11,200 nucleotides of DNA from IMCC26077 sp964490435 (GTDB taxonomy: Bacteria > Actinomycetota > Actinomycetes > Nanopelagicales > Nanopelagicaceae), in assembly GCA_964490435.1 (NCBI GenBank), contig CAZBCF010000041.1, forward strand, positions 1 to 11,200, given 5' to 3'. The notes below the pieces were generated by a model. The model did not search any database, had not been told where the DNA came from, and saw only the letters and a list, made by a program, of their open reading frames with translations. How positions within the stretch are numbered: the first letter of the stretch is position 1; every line of letters begins with the position of its first letter. Shown piece by piece: positions 1 to 6,387 of this stretch. A program made the translations under genes and the position numbers.

Positions 1-430
1 CAAGAATCCAGTTGATTTCGCGCGGTTTACGGAATGCGCCAGTGAAGAAAACGCGGAGCAAGTGCGCAACCATCGCCGCAAGGAAGAGTAGCGCTGCCCA
101 GTGGTGTACCTGTCGCATAAGCAGACCACCTCGGACATCAAATGAGATATGCAAAGTCGATTCGTATGCCGCGGACATCTTCACGCCATTAAGTGGTGTG
201 TACGAACCGTTGTAGATTAATTCTTCTTGTGAGGGTACGAACCAGAAGGTAAGGAAAGTTCCCGAGAGTAAGAGGATGATGAACGAATAGAGCGCAATCT
301 CGCCGAGCATGAAGGACCAGTGGTCTGGGAAGACCTTCTGTAAATTCTTTTTAACCCACTTCGCCGCACCGGTGCGCTCGTCAACGAAATTCGCTAGACC
401 ACCGGCGATTTTCTCGCGTCGTGTTTTCAT
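1..430 (-). CDS. qcrB: Cytochrome bc1 complex cytochrome b subunit QcrB (N-terminal part, cut by window edge)
   Basis: This is the first 143 codons of the cytochrome b subunit of the actinobacterial bcc complex, the membrane subunit that oxidises menaquinol and passes electrons to QcrA and QcrC. I translated it from the minus strand starting at the ATG at 430-428. A basic, soluble N-terminus is followed by a membrane helix around residues 42-65. A second helix around 108-128 carries the motif RQVHHWAALLF...VAH. H109 and H123 are 14 residues apart, the spacing of one cytochrome b heme-ligand pair. The reading frame stays open to the left edge, so the second ligand pair and the quinol pocket lie outside the window. 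The start overlaps the qcrA stop by four bases (ATGA, 427-430), which indicates translational coupling. It is the last visible gene of the ctaE-qcrC-qcrA-qcrB operon. The identification is firm. Confidence 0.95.
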   Translation of the reverse strand, partial: MKTRREKIAGGLANFVDERTGAAKWVKKNLQKVFPDHWSFMLGEIALYSFIILLLSGTFLTFWFVPSQEELIYNGSYTPLNGVKMSAAYESTLHISFDVRGGLLMRQVHHWAALLFLAAMVAHLLRVFFTGAFRKPREINWIL

Positions 431-1419
431 GAGTTGCGCTCCCAGAAGCTTGGTCCAACAGGTTCATTGAATGGCGCCGCGGCGATGAGGTAACCCTCTT
501 CATCAACGGTGATTGCCAATTGTGGCAGAGGGCGCGCAGCGGGGCCAAAGATAACTTTGGCCCCTGTTGGCACATCGAAAGTCGATTGGTGACATGGGCA
601 GAGCAAGTGCTTTGTCGTCTGTTCATAGAGGGCAACGGGACAACCCATGTGCGAGCAGATCTTTGAGAACGCGATGATGCCCTCATGAGTCCACGACATT
701 CGCTCCTCAGAGAGTTTGAGGTCTGCCGGGCGGACCCTAATGAGAATTGCTGCATCTTTGGCGATATCAGAGAGTTTGCGATGCTCAGGATCTTTGATCT
801 GCGGCAAGACGTGAGCAATGGCGCCAACTTCGAGATCTTCAGGTTTCAATGGGCGATTACCTGGATCAGTCACCACTCTAATTCCCTTGTCCCACGTCGT
901 TTTGAGTAGCGCTTGTTGGGGGAGTGGACCTAAGTCGCGGAGCATGATCAGCGGAGAGAGCCCCACCAATCCCAAGGCCAGCCCGAGACTTCGTTTGATC
1001 AGTGATCGGCGACCAAGTTGAACCTTGCCGGCTTCTGCCTTAACGGTTTCGACGAACGAGGAGCGATCCTCGTCGCTCGAACGCATTGGGTGGCGATGGG
1101 CGATGACCTCCTCATCGGGCATCAACGTCTTTGCCCAATGAACTGCGCCCGCGCCAATAAAGAAGAGTGCGAACCCTAAGCCAGCACCGATGCCTAGTTG
1201 ATGCGCGTTGGTGTTACCAAGAAGTGGCAGGAAGACGAACACATCGATTGGAATCCAGATAAACGAGTAGATGAAAAGGAGCGTGCCTGCAGCAGAGAGT
1301 AAAAAGAGAATTGACACTTGTCGTTCAGCGCGCTTCTCGGCCTTCGGGTCAGTATCTGCTTTGCGGTGGACGTGGTGAGGTAACCCAGGATCGGCAAGTG
1401 GTTCGAGTTCTGTAGACAT
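427..1419 (-). CDS. qcrA: Rieske iron-sulfur subunit QcrA, three-helix actinobacterial type
   Basis: This 330-residue protein is the 2Fe-2S subunit that carries electrons from menaquinol to the cytochrome c subunit. Box I is CSHMGC at 255-260 and box II is CPCHQS at 274-279. By family rules C255, H257, C274 and H277 bind the cluster, and C260-C276 form the disulfide. There are three hydrophobic segments, about 36-57, 75-95 and 144-160, as in actinobacterial QcrA, instead of the single anchor of most Rieske proteins. Just before the third helix is RRSLIK (137-142), a twin-arginine motif. That fits the mixed Sec then Tat insertion reported for the Streptomyces protein, where the last helix and folded cluster domain cross by Tat. 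The start ATG is preceded by a GAGGGG-like Shine-Dalgarno and lies 18 bases after the qcrC stop. The 3' end overlaps qcrB. Confidence 0.96.
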   Translation of the reverse strand: MSTELEPLADPGLPHHVHRKADTDPKAEKRAERQVSILFLLSAAGTLLFIYSFIWIPIDVFVFLPLLGNTNAHQLGIGAGLGFALFFIGAGAVHWAKTLMPDEEVIAHRHPMRSSDEDRSSFVETVKAEAGKVQLGRRSLIKRSLGLALGLVGLSPLIMLRDLGPLPQQALLKTTWDKGIRVVTDPGNRPLKPEDLEVGAIAHVLPQIKDPEHRKLSDIAKDAAILIRVRPADLKLSEERMSWTHEGIIAFSKICSHMGCPVALYEQTTKHLLCPCHQSTFDVPTGAKVIFGPAARPLPQLAITVDEEGYLIAAAPFNEPVGPSFWERNS

Positions 1420-1437
1420 ATCTCGCGGTTTCCCCTC

Positions 1438-2235
1438 TTAGCGCGCCTTCGTCGCTAACCAGACTGCAATACCAATGAGTGAACCAAGACCAAGTACCCA
1501 GCCAAGTAATCCTTCGGTCACTGGACCAACTTTGCCGAGAGAAGCGCCACCGTATGAACCTTCGCTTTCAACTGACTTGATCCACTTGATGATGGAGAGT
1601 TTCTCTTCAGGAGTGATTGCTTGATTACCAAAGACTGGCATTGCCTGAGGCCCGGTGATCATCGCTTCATAGATGTGCACGGGTTCGACACCCATCAACG
1701 TGGGAGCGTATTTGCCACCAGTAAGAGCGCCACCTTGTGCAGCGGCGTTGTGGCACATTGCGCAGTTGGTACGGAAGAGTTCGCCACCTTCAGCAACATT
1801 GCCATCTCTTTCATAATTTAATTGCTCTGCAGTAGGTATCGCTGGTCCAGGCGCCAGACTCGCAACGTATGCTGCTAGCGCGGCAATCTCCTCAGGTGTG
1901 TAGACCGGCTTCTTGCGCATCGCTTGCTGACTCATATCTGCCATAGGCATTCGCCCGGTAGCCACTTGAAAATCAACTGATGCGGCGCCTACTCCGATAA
2001 GTGAAGGTGCAATCCCACTGCCTTCAGCGTTGAGTCCGTGGCATGACGAGCAACCACGCATGAAGATGTTTTTACCCTCTTCGATGAGAGCCGATCGGGC
2101 ATTGCTGGCAGTGGCGTTGCCAGGGGTAGCGGCTACTGAATAGATACCGCCGATGAGAAAGAGAGCGATGATGAGCAGTGCTGGCGCCATCGCGCGATGA
2201 CGCCGCTTTCCGGAGATCCATTTAAAGAGAGCCAT
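1438..2235 (-). CDS. qcrC: Diheme cytochrome c subunit QcrC of the bcc complex
   Basis: This 265-residue membrane-anchored diheme cytochrome c passes electrons from the Rieske protein directly to the aa3 oxidase, replacing a separate soluble cytochrome c. A basic N-terminus is followed by a membrane segment at about 16-36, which acts as an uncleaved or signal-type anchor. The first heme site is CSSCH (62-66), with GRMPM (94-98) as the likely distal methionine region. The second is CAMCH (158-162), with QAMPVF (197-202) as its methionine region. A C-terminal helix at about 243-262 ends in a short basic tail. Two cytochrome c domains between two helices is the standard actinobacterial QcrC plan, and the length is normal. 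The gene starts 15 bases after the ctaE stop and ends 18 bases before qcrA, so it lies inside one operon. No strong Shine-Dalgarno is visible. Confidence 0.96.
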   Translation of the reverse strand: MALFKWISGKRRHRAMAPALLIIALFLIGGIYSVAATPGNATASNARSALIEEGKNIFMRGCSSCHGLNAEGSGIAPSLIGVGAASVDFQVATGRMPMADMSQQAMRKKPVYTPEEIAALAAYVASLAPGPAIPTAEQLNYERDGNVAEGGELFRTNCAMCHNAAAQGGALTGGKYAPTLMGVEPVHIYEAMITGPQAMPVFGNQAITPEEKLSIIKWIKSVESEGSYGGASLGKVGPVTEGLLGWVLGLGSLIGIAVWLATKAR

Positions 2236-2250
2236 GAGTCACTTTCACTC

Positions 2251-2895
2251 TCACTTAACCAGATAGATCGAGGCGAAGAGCGCGATCCATACAACATCGA
2301 CGAAGTGCCAATAATACGAGACCACTATTGCGGTGGTGGCTTGTTTGTGTCCGAACTTGCGCGCATAACTCGTGCGGATGAGCACGATGAGAAATGCGAG
2401 TAATCCACCAGTCACGTGTAATCCGTGGAAACCGGTGGTGATGTAAAAGACCGAACCGTAGGCGTTTCCACTAAATGTGATGTCCTCCATCACTAAATGG
2501 GCGTATTCGTAGATCTGTCCAGCAACAAAGAATGCGCCCATTAAGAAAGTGAGTGCAAACCATTCGCGCATTCCCCAGCCGGAGATTTTCAGCAGACTTC
2601 CACTGCGACGTGGCTGGTAGCGCTCGGCCGCAAAGACTCCAAACTGACAGGTGACTGAACTGAGAACCAAGATTGTGGTGTTGAGCGACGAGAAGGGAAT
2701 TGCAAGTCGCTCGGTGTATCCAGCCCAGACTTGCGGACCTTGCACAGAACGGGTCGTGAAGTACATTGCGAAGAGCGCCGCGAAGAACATCAACTCACTC
2801 GAAAGCCAGACGATTGTTCCTACCGCCACCAAGTTCGGACGCGTGGAGCTGGCGTGGAACGAGTCCTGGTGGTGGGTCTGGGTTGATGCAGCCAT
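2251..2895 (-). CDS. ctaE: Cytochrome c oxidase subunit III, aa3 type
   Basis: This 214-residue polytopic membrane protein is subunit III of the heme-copper aa3 oxidase. It stabilises the catalytic subunit I, which is encoded elsewhere. Recognisable blocks are WLSSELMFFAALFAMYF (30-46) with the conserved helix glutamate E34, FYITTGFHGLHV (150-161), and YYWHFVDVVW (194-203) in the last helix. Five hydrophobic stretches can be drawn at about 25-47, 67-90, 110-133, 148-174 and 188-212. This is the short five-helix form typical of actinobacteria. It heads the operon that continues into qcrC, qcrA and qcrB, and it faces a divergent receiver-like gene across 170 bases. I used the ATG at 2895-2893 because it gives the usual soluble, polar N-terminus. 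There is no clear Shine-Dalgarno in front of it, so the exact start is less certain than the function. Confidence 0.95.
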   Translation of the reverse strand: MAASTQTHHQDSFHASSTRPNLVAVGTIVWLSSELMFFAALFAMYFTTRSVQGPQVWAGYTERLAIPFSSLNTTILVLSSVTCQFGVFAAERYQPRRSGSLLKISGWGMREWFALTFLMGAFFVAGQIYEYAHLVMEDITFSGNAYGSVFYITTGFHGLHVTGGLLAFLIVLIRTSYARKFGHKQATTAIVVSYYWHFVDVVWIALFASIYLVK

Positions 2896-3010
2896 GGCGG
2901 CGATTATTCCCGATTTTTCCCGGTGGCACGGAGTTTTTGGGGGGCGAGCAGGGGGTCAAATTGGGGTGAATCTCATCACGCGCTCATCCTGCTCTCAGCT
3001 CACTCAGCCC

Positions 3011-3050
3011 GCGCTCACCAGGGGTATTTTAAGTAGCCCCTGGTGAGCGC
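3011..3050. repeat. Perfect 14-bp inverted repeat upstream of the receiver-like gene
   Basis: The left arm is GCGCTCACCAGGGG (3011-3024) and the right arm is its exact reverse complement, CCCCTGGTGAGCGC (3037-3050). The 12-base spacer is TATTTTAAGTAG. The right arm ends three bases before the TAGGAT -10-like box. That places it in the usual -35/spacer zone, which suggests an operator for a dimeric repressor or activator. If transcribed it would form a strong hairpin, but there is no T-tract after either arm, so a standard intrinsic terminator is unlikely. The regulator is unknown. Confidence 0.75.
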
Positions 3051-3053
3051 CGT

Positions 3054-3059
3054 TAGGAT
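3054..3059 (+). promoter_or_regulatory. Likely -10 box (TAGGAT) for a leaderless transcript
   Basis: TAGGAT fits the actinobacterial -10 pattern TANNNT and sits six bases before the ATG at 3066. Transcription starting 6-7 bases downstream would begin at or next to the start codon, giving a leaderless mRNA. No good -35 hexamer is visible. The position where it would lie falls in the spacer of the inverted repeat. Confidence 0.5.
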
Positions 3060-3065
3060 AGGCAT

Positions 3066-3518
3066 ATGGCTGATGAGAGTTCGAACCCCCGCCCGATAGT
3101 CCTCGTCTACTCGGATAATTCGCTGGTGCGAGCAGCGGTTGCGCGCTCGATTATCCCTGCTCCGGCGCAGGATATTGCCCCTGTGGTCGTTAAGGAGTTC
3201 GCGACCGCCGATGCCCTCAAAGAGTATTTCAACGATAAAGGTAGAGCCGACCTGATGATCGTGGATGGAGAAGCCGCTCCAGTTGGCGGATTGGGATTAG
3301 CTCGTGAGCTTAAGGACGAGATTTACAACGCTCCCAAAATCATCGGGATTATTGGTCGTGAGGCTGATCGATGGCTTGCAACGTGGGCGCGTGTCGATGG
3401 CATCGTTGTCCATCCCATCGATCCACGCGCGCTTGCTCGAGAGTGTGCGAATGCACTCCGCAGTGCGGTCATCGTAACATCTACATCCACATCTGCATCC
3501 ACATCTACAGTGCACTAA
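3066..3518 (+). CDS. Degenerate response-regulator receiver-like protein with Ser/Thr tail
   Basis: This 150-residue protein has a CheY-like layout and no output domain. The first strand is IVLVYSDN (11-18), the third strand ends DLMIVDGE (62-69), and the last part is DGIVVHPIDP (111-120). D67 is at the phospho-acceptor position. The usual acidic pair is reduced to D17, the expected lysine of a KP motif is H116, and the expected Thr/Ser after strand four seems to be G97. Normal phosphorylation switching is therefore doubtful. The C-terminus, about 138-149, is a low-complexity Ser/Thr/Ala tail encoded by a 12-base tandem repeat. The gene stops eight bases before trpD and is probably co-transcribed with it, while facing the respiratory operon. 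No histidine kinase is nearby. It could be a phosphorylation-independent regulator or a protein-interaction module; the receiver assignment is by pattern only. Confidence 0.7.
   Translation: MADESSNPRPIVLVYSDNSLVRAAVARSIIPAPAQDIAPVVVKEFATADALKEYFNDKGRADLMIVDGEAAPVGGLGLARELKDEIYNAPKIIGIIGREADRWLATWARVDGIVVHPIDPRALARECANALRSAVIVTSTSTSASTSTVH
3477..3509 (+). repeat. 12-base tandem repeat encoding a Ser/Thr tail
   Basis: The unit ACATCTACATCC is followed by ACATCTGCATCC and then a partial ACATCTACA, giving about 2.75 copies. Each unit is itself two six-base near-copies. In the reading frame it encodes alternating Ser and Thr with one Ala at the end of the receiver-like protein. The length is a multiple of three, so copy-number slippage would lengthen or shorten the tail without a frameshift. 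It ends seven bases before the stop codon. Confidence 0.8.
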
Positions 3519-3526
3519 AAAAACTA

Positions 3527-4567
3527 ATGCAGAAATCGCTCTGGCCATCTGCGCTCGAAGCGCTGCGCAATAACATCGACCTGACGCATGAAACTAGTAG
3601 AGCACTCATGGAAGAGATCTTGGCAGGAGCGCGCGCTCAAGAGGAGATTGCAACATTTCTCACCCTGCATACTGCAAAAGGTGGCAGCGCCGTCGAGGTA
3701 GCCGGATTTATCGAAGCGATGTATGCGCATTGCGCACCGATAAAAGTTCGCGAACGTGCCGTAGATACCGTAGGTACTGGAGGCGACGGGTTTCACACGA
3801 TAAACATTTCAACTACTGCAGCAATCGTCGCAGCAGCTGCGGGAGCGCGCGTCATCAAACATGGTAACCGCGCCGCCACATCTCAATCTGGCGCGGCTGA
3901 TGTCCTTGAAGCTCTCAATATAAAAATAGATTTGAACGGGGAGCAAGTGTCAACTCTGGTAGATGAGGTAGGAATCGGGTTTTGCTTTGCGCCAATGTTC
4001 CATAGCGCGATGCGCCACGCGGGTCCTGCTCGAAAATCACTTGGTTTCCCAACAATCTTTAACATTTTGGGGCCGCTCTCCAATCCCGCTAAACCGAGTG
4101 CATATGCGATTGGGGTTGCCAAATCCGAGATGTTCCCCATTGTTGCTGAAGTCTTGCGGTCACGAGGGGTCGATGCCTTGGTCTTTCGAGGTGGAGATGG
4201 ACTCGATGAGATCAGCCTCTCGGCGCCAACCGAACTCTTTCTCATTGGGCGCGGTCACTCCCGTTTGGTTGAGATTGATCCGGTGCAATGGGGTATTGAG
4301 CGCACCCCGATAGAAGCATTACGTGGAGGGAGCGCACAAGAGAATGCAGAGCATGTGCGTGAAATTCTTAGTGGAAGAACTGGTCCGATGCGTGATGTCG
4401 TGCTCTTGAATTCTGCAGCAGCATTGATTGCCTTTGACTCGGTGACTCCCGAGGAAGATATCGCTACTCGATTTGAGAGCGCACTTGCTCGTGCAGCCGA
4501 GGCAATCGATTCAGGAGCGGCAACTACTCTGCTTTCGCAGTGGGCTGAACGCTCTCATCAGGTCTAG
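3527..4567 (+). CDS. trpD: Anthranilate phosphoribosyltransferase TrpD
   Basis: TrpD joins anthranilate to PRPP, the second committed step of tryptophan synthesis, in the cytoplasm. The 346-residue protein has a helical N-domain followed by the PRPP-binding loop GTGGDG (83-88), NIST (93-96) and KHGNR (111-115). The later FNILGPLSNPA block and the metal-binding DGLDEIS segment are also typical, and the length is normal. The frame is open upstream to 3371, but the first 52 codons there are a shadow of the receiver-like gene. MQKSLWPSALEAL from the ATG at 3527 looks like a normal TrpD N-terminus. There is no Shine-Dalgarno in front of it; with only eight bases after the preceding stop, translation probably depends on coupling. 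Other trp genes are absent here. Placement beside ctaE is the conserved actinobacterial arrangement. The 3' end overlaps the convergent exonuclease gene by 44 bases. Confidence 0.95.
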   Translation: MQKSLWPSALEALRNNIDLTHETSRALMEEILAGARAQEEIATFLTLHTAKGGSAVEVAGFIEAMYAHCAPIKVRERAVDTVGTGGDGFHTINISTTAAIVAAAAGARVIKHGNRAATSQSGAADVLEALNIKIDLNGEQVSTLVDEVGIGFCFAPMFHSAMRHAGPARKSLGFPTIFNILGPLSNPAKPSAYAIGVAKSEMFPIVAEVLRSRGVDALVFRGGDGLDEISLSAPTELFLIGRGHSRLVEIDPVQWGIERTPIEALRGGSAQENAEHVREILSGRTGPMRDVVLLNSAAALIAFDSVTPEEDIATRFESALARAAEAIDSGAATTLLSQWAERSHQV

Positions 4568-6290
4568 TCAATCGCTCAACTGAGTTTTTATGAAATGAAG
4601 CGCCATAAGTAGGTAAGTGCCACTGTCCAGAGATGTGCACTGGGCGAGCACTCTCATCAGAAGCCCAGCGCATGAGGAGTTCGACTTCTTCGGGCGTCGA
4701 GTGCGGAAAGAGCAGCGCTTGCTCGACATCCATCTGTTCTTGAGAGCGGAGCAACGCAAGCGCTGATGGGATCTGGTCTGAAGAGGAAACGGTCACCGAA
4801 GCGTGTAATCGTCCTCGACGGATGAATGCAAGTTCTACCTGTGGAGTTGTTTCGGAGAATTTAGCGATAATCAACTCTTCAAGAGCGGAGAACGCCTTGA
4901 GATTCTCGGTTCGGGCAAAACCCCTCAAGTATGCAGTCATTTGGTTGCGCACCTGTGCAGCCTCTTCGAACCTCTCTTCTCGCGATAAATGGGCGATTCG
5001 CTCGAAATGATGGGCGACGACTTCGCCAGCGCGATTTGACAGGTGTTCGGCAACCTTGGAACTCACCTGGGCGTAGTCGCTCTCTGATGTGGCTCCAATA
5101 CATGGCGCCGAACATTTCTTGATGTCGTAGAGGATGCAGGCGCTTGCTTTCTTGATGGAAGCGGGAGTGATACGTGGAGTGCATTGGCGGATAGAGGTTG
5201 CGCTGTGTAGCGCTTCGCGGGCGAGATCGGCATCGAAGGTGCCGCCGAAGGGCCCGATTGCAGCATCGCTATCAGTGAGGTTCGTGTGTCCTCTCGATAT
5301 AACTAAACGGGGGAATCGCTCGTCGGTGAGAGTTAGCCAGAGGGTGCGCTCTTGGAATCGAGAGCGTCGGTTGTAGCGCGGGGCGTGTTGTTGGATGAGG
5401 CGAAGTTCGCGCACTTGAGCGTCGATGAGGGTGGGGGTAGCAAGCGCCTCAATCCGAGCGGTGAGCGCGATCATCTCGCGCATTCGCGTTCTGGTTTCAG
5501 AAGGGGAGAAGTAGGTGAGAACTCTTTTGCGAATACTTTTGGAGATGCCGATGTAAAGGGGTTTATCGTCGCGGTCGCGGAAAATGTAGAGACCAGTGAC
5601 GTTGGGCAAGTTCTCGGCCAGAGATTTTTTGGCGCGCTCTTGCGCGCTCAGTGGGTGCGAGAAATTCTGAAGGTCAGCAAGAGTCTCAACTCCGACATTG
5701 CCGAGTCGTTCGAGGAGATGATGGAAGATATGAACGGTGGCACGGGCATCATCGAGAGCCCGGTGGGTCGGCGGTTCATCTAATCCAAAATATTGCGCGA
5801 GGGTTCCGAGCTTGACGTTAGGAGTCTCTTCTTTGGTCAAGGTGCGGCGGGCAATCTTGACGGTATCAAGGACGCGATAGTTGGGCCATCGATACGAGAG
5901 TGCGTCGGCGGCTGCCTTAAGGAAGCCGATGTCAAAAGGTGCGTTGTGTGCAATGAGAATTGTCTCGTCGGCGCCGCCACAGAACTCGAGGAATGCTGGA
6001 AGCACTTCATCAAAGAGCGGAGCGGGGGCCACCATCGCATCGGTGATGCCGGTGAGGACTGTGATGAACGGGGGGATGGGAGAGCCGGGATTGACCAATG
6101 TATGGAATTCGCCGAGAACTTCGCCACCTTTGATTTTGACTGCGCCAATCTCAGTGATCATCGCTCCGCTAGCCGGAGAGGTGCCGGTGGTCTCAAGGTC
6201 GACGACTACGAAAGTGCCATGACGTAGCGGAATAGGAAGGTCATCAAAGGACTGTTGAACGGGACTTGCTGCTGGACCACTTGCTCTCAT
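4524..6290 (-). CDS. DEDDh exonuclease / GIY-YIG UvrC-like nuclease fusion
   Basis: This 588-residue protein joins two nucleases. Residues 24-195 form a DnaQ-type 3'-5' exonuclease: VVDLETTG gives D31 and E33, HNAPFD gives D120, and HRALDD gives H176 and D181, so all DEDDh residues are present. Residues 230-305 form a GIY-YIG endonuclease like the UvrC N-terminus, with GLYIF (233-237), LYIG (245-248), R254/R256 and E295, ending in QHAPRYN. Residues 368-465 resemble the UvrC middle part, with the cysteine-rich KKCSAPC (391-397) and a UVR-like helical stretch RFEEAAQVRNQ (440-450). The RNase H-like nuclease and helix-hairpin-helix part of full UvrC is missing. From memory, Rv2191 has this organisation and the same position next to trpD. 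A DNA repair role, incising then trimming, is inferred. The start is the ATG at 6290-6288, with a TAGGCT box nine bases upstream. Confidence 0.88.
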   Translation of the reverse strand: MRASGPAASPVQQSFDDLPIPLRHGTFVVVDLETTGTSPASGAMITEIGAVKIKGGEVLGEFHTLVNPGSPIPPFITVLTGITDAMVAPAPLFDEVLPAFLEFCGGADETILIAHNAPFDIGFLKAAADALSYRWPNYRVLDTVKIARRTLTKEETPNVKLGTLAQYFGLDEPPTHRALDDARATVHIFHHLLERLGNVGVETLADLQNFSHPLSAQERAKKSLAENLPNVTGLYIFRDRDDKPLYIGISKSIRKRVLTYFSPSETRTRMREMIALTARIEALATPTLIDAQVRELRLIQQHAPRYNRRSRFQERTLWLTLTDERFPRLVISRGHTNLTDSDAAIGPFGGTFDADLAREALHSATSIRQCTPRITPASIKKASACILYDIKKCSAPCIGATSESDYAQVSSKVAEHLSNRAGEVVAHHFERIAHLSREERFEEAAQVRNQMTAYLRGFARTENLKAFSALEELIIAKFSETTPQVELAFIRRGRLHASVTVSSSDQIPSALALLRSQEQMDVEQALLFPHSTPEEVELLMRWASDESARPVHISGQWHLPTYGASFHKNSVERLTRPDESVQPTAKAE

Positions 6291-6299
6291 GATGAGGTA

Positions 6300-6305
6300 A
6301 GCCTA
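6300..6305 (-). promoter_or_regulatory. Likely -10 box (TAGGCT) for the exonuclease/UvrC-like gene
   Basis: On the minus strand TAGGCT fits TANNNT and lies nine bases before the ATG at 6290. Transcription would start two or three bases before the start codon. No Shine-Dalgarno is present in that gap, which supports a nearly leaderless message. No clear -35 was found. Confidence 0.45.
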
Positions 6306-6315
6306 TGTTCTCATC

Positions 6316-6340
6316 CTGACAAATCTGGTTTTACTGTCAG
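6316..6340. repeat. Short inverted repeat CTGACA-N13-TGTCAG between divergent genes
   Basis: Two six-base arms, 6316-6321 and 6335-6340, are exact reverse complements across 13 bases. They lie in the 97-base gap between the exonuclease gene (leftward) and the oxidoreductase (rightward). They could be an operator, but six-base arms are short enough to occur by chance. Confidence 0.3.
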
Positions 6341-6374
6341 TGTTGGCGCTTTATCAGAGAAGTCCAGGCGTGGT

Positions 6375-6382
6375 GAGGGGAG
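6375..6382 (+). promoter_or_regulatory. Strong Shine-Dalgarno deciding the oxidoreductase start
   Basis: GAGGGGAG ends five bases before the ATG at 6388. It is one of the few clear ribosome binding sites in the window, and it rules in favour of this ATG over the in-frame GTG codons at 6340 and 6373. Confidence 0.7.
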
Positions 6383-6387
6383 AAAAG

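Larger units (their letters stand above)
2896..3065. other. Divergent intergenic region between ctaE and the receiver-like gene
   Basis: These 170 bases must hold the control sequences for the respiratory operon (leftward) and the receiver-trpD pair (rightward). The leftward side has a TTGACC hexamer on the minus strand (2954-2959), but I see no convincing -10 partner at the usual distance, so the ctaE promoter is unresolved. The middle part is rich in G and T runs near 2931-2975. The rightward side has a perfect inverted repeat and a TAGGAT box, listed separately. I found no plausible small open reading frame or RNA gene here. Confidence 0.6.

Noticed and set aside
381..909. Overlapping open frames within qcrA on both strands
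   Set aside because: They are shadows of the Rieske gene, with no domain and no ribosome site of their own.
2651..3046. Plus-strand open frame of 131 codons
   Set aside because: Most of it is antisense to ctaE, whose motifs are unmistakable; the remainder is intergenic, with no start signal or recognisable protein.
3011..3050. Inverted repeat as an intrinsic terminator
   Set aside because: No T-run follows either arm on either strand, and it lies between divergent gene starts, not at gene ends.
3371..3526. Upstream extension of the trpD reading frame (52 codons)
   Set aside because: It overlaps the receiver-like gene in another frame, is rich in Cys/His/Arg, and does not resemble a TrpD N-terminus; the ATG at 3527 gives the normal length.
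5352..6227. Plus-strand open frames of 143 and 144 codons
   Set aside because: They are antisense to the exonuclease/UvrC-like gene, which carries complete catalytic motifs over the same bases.
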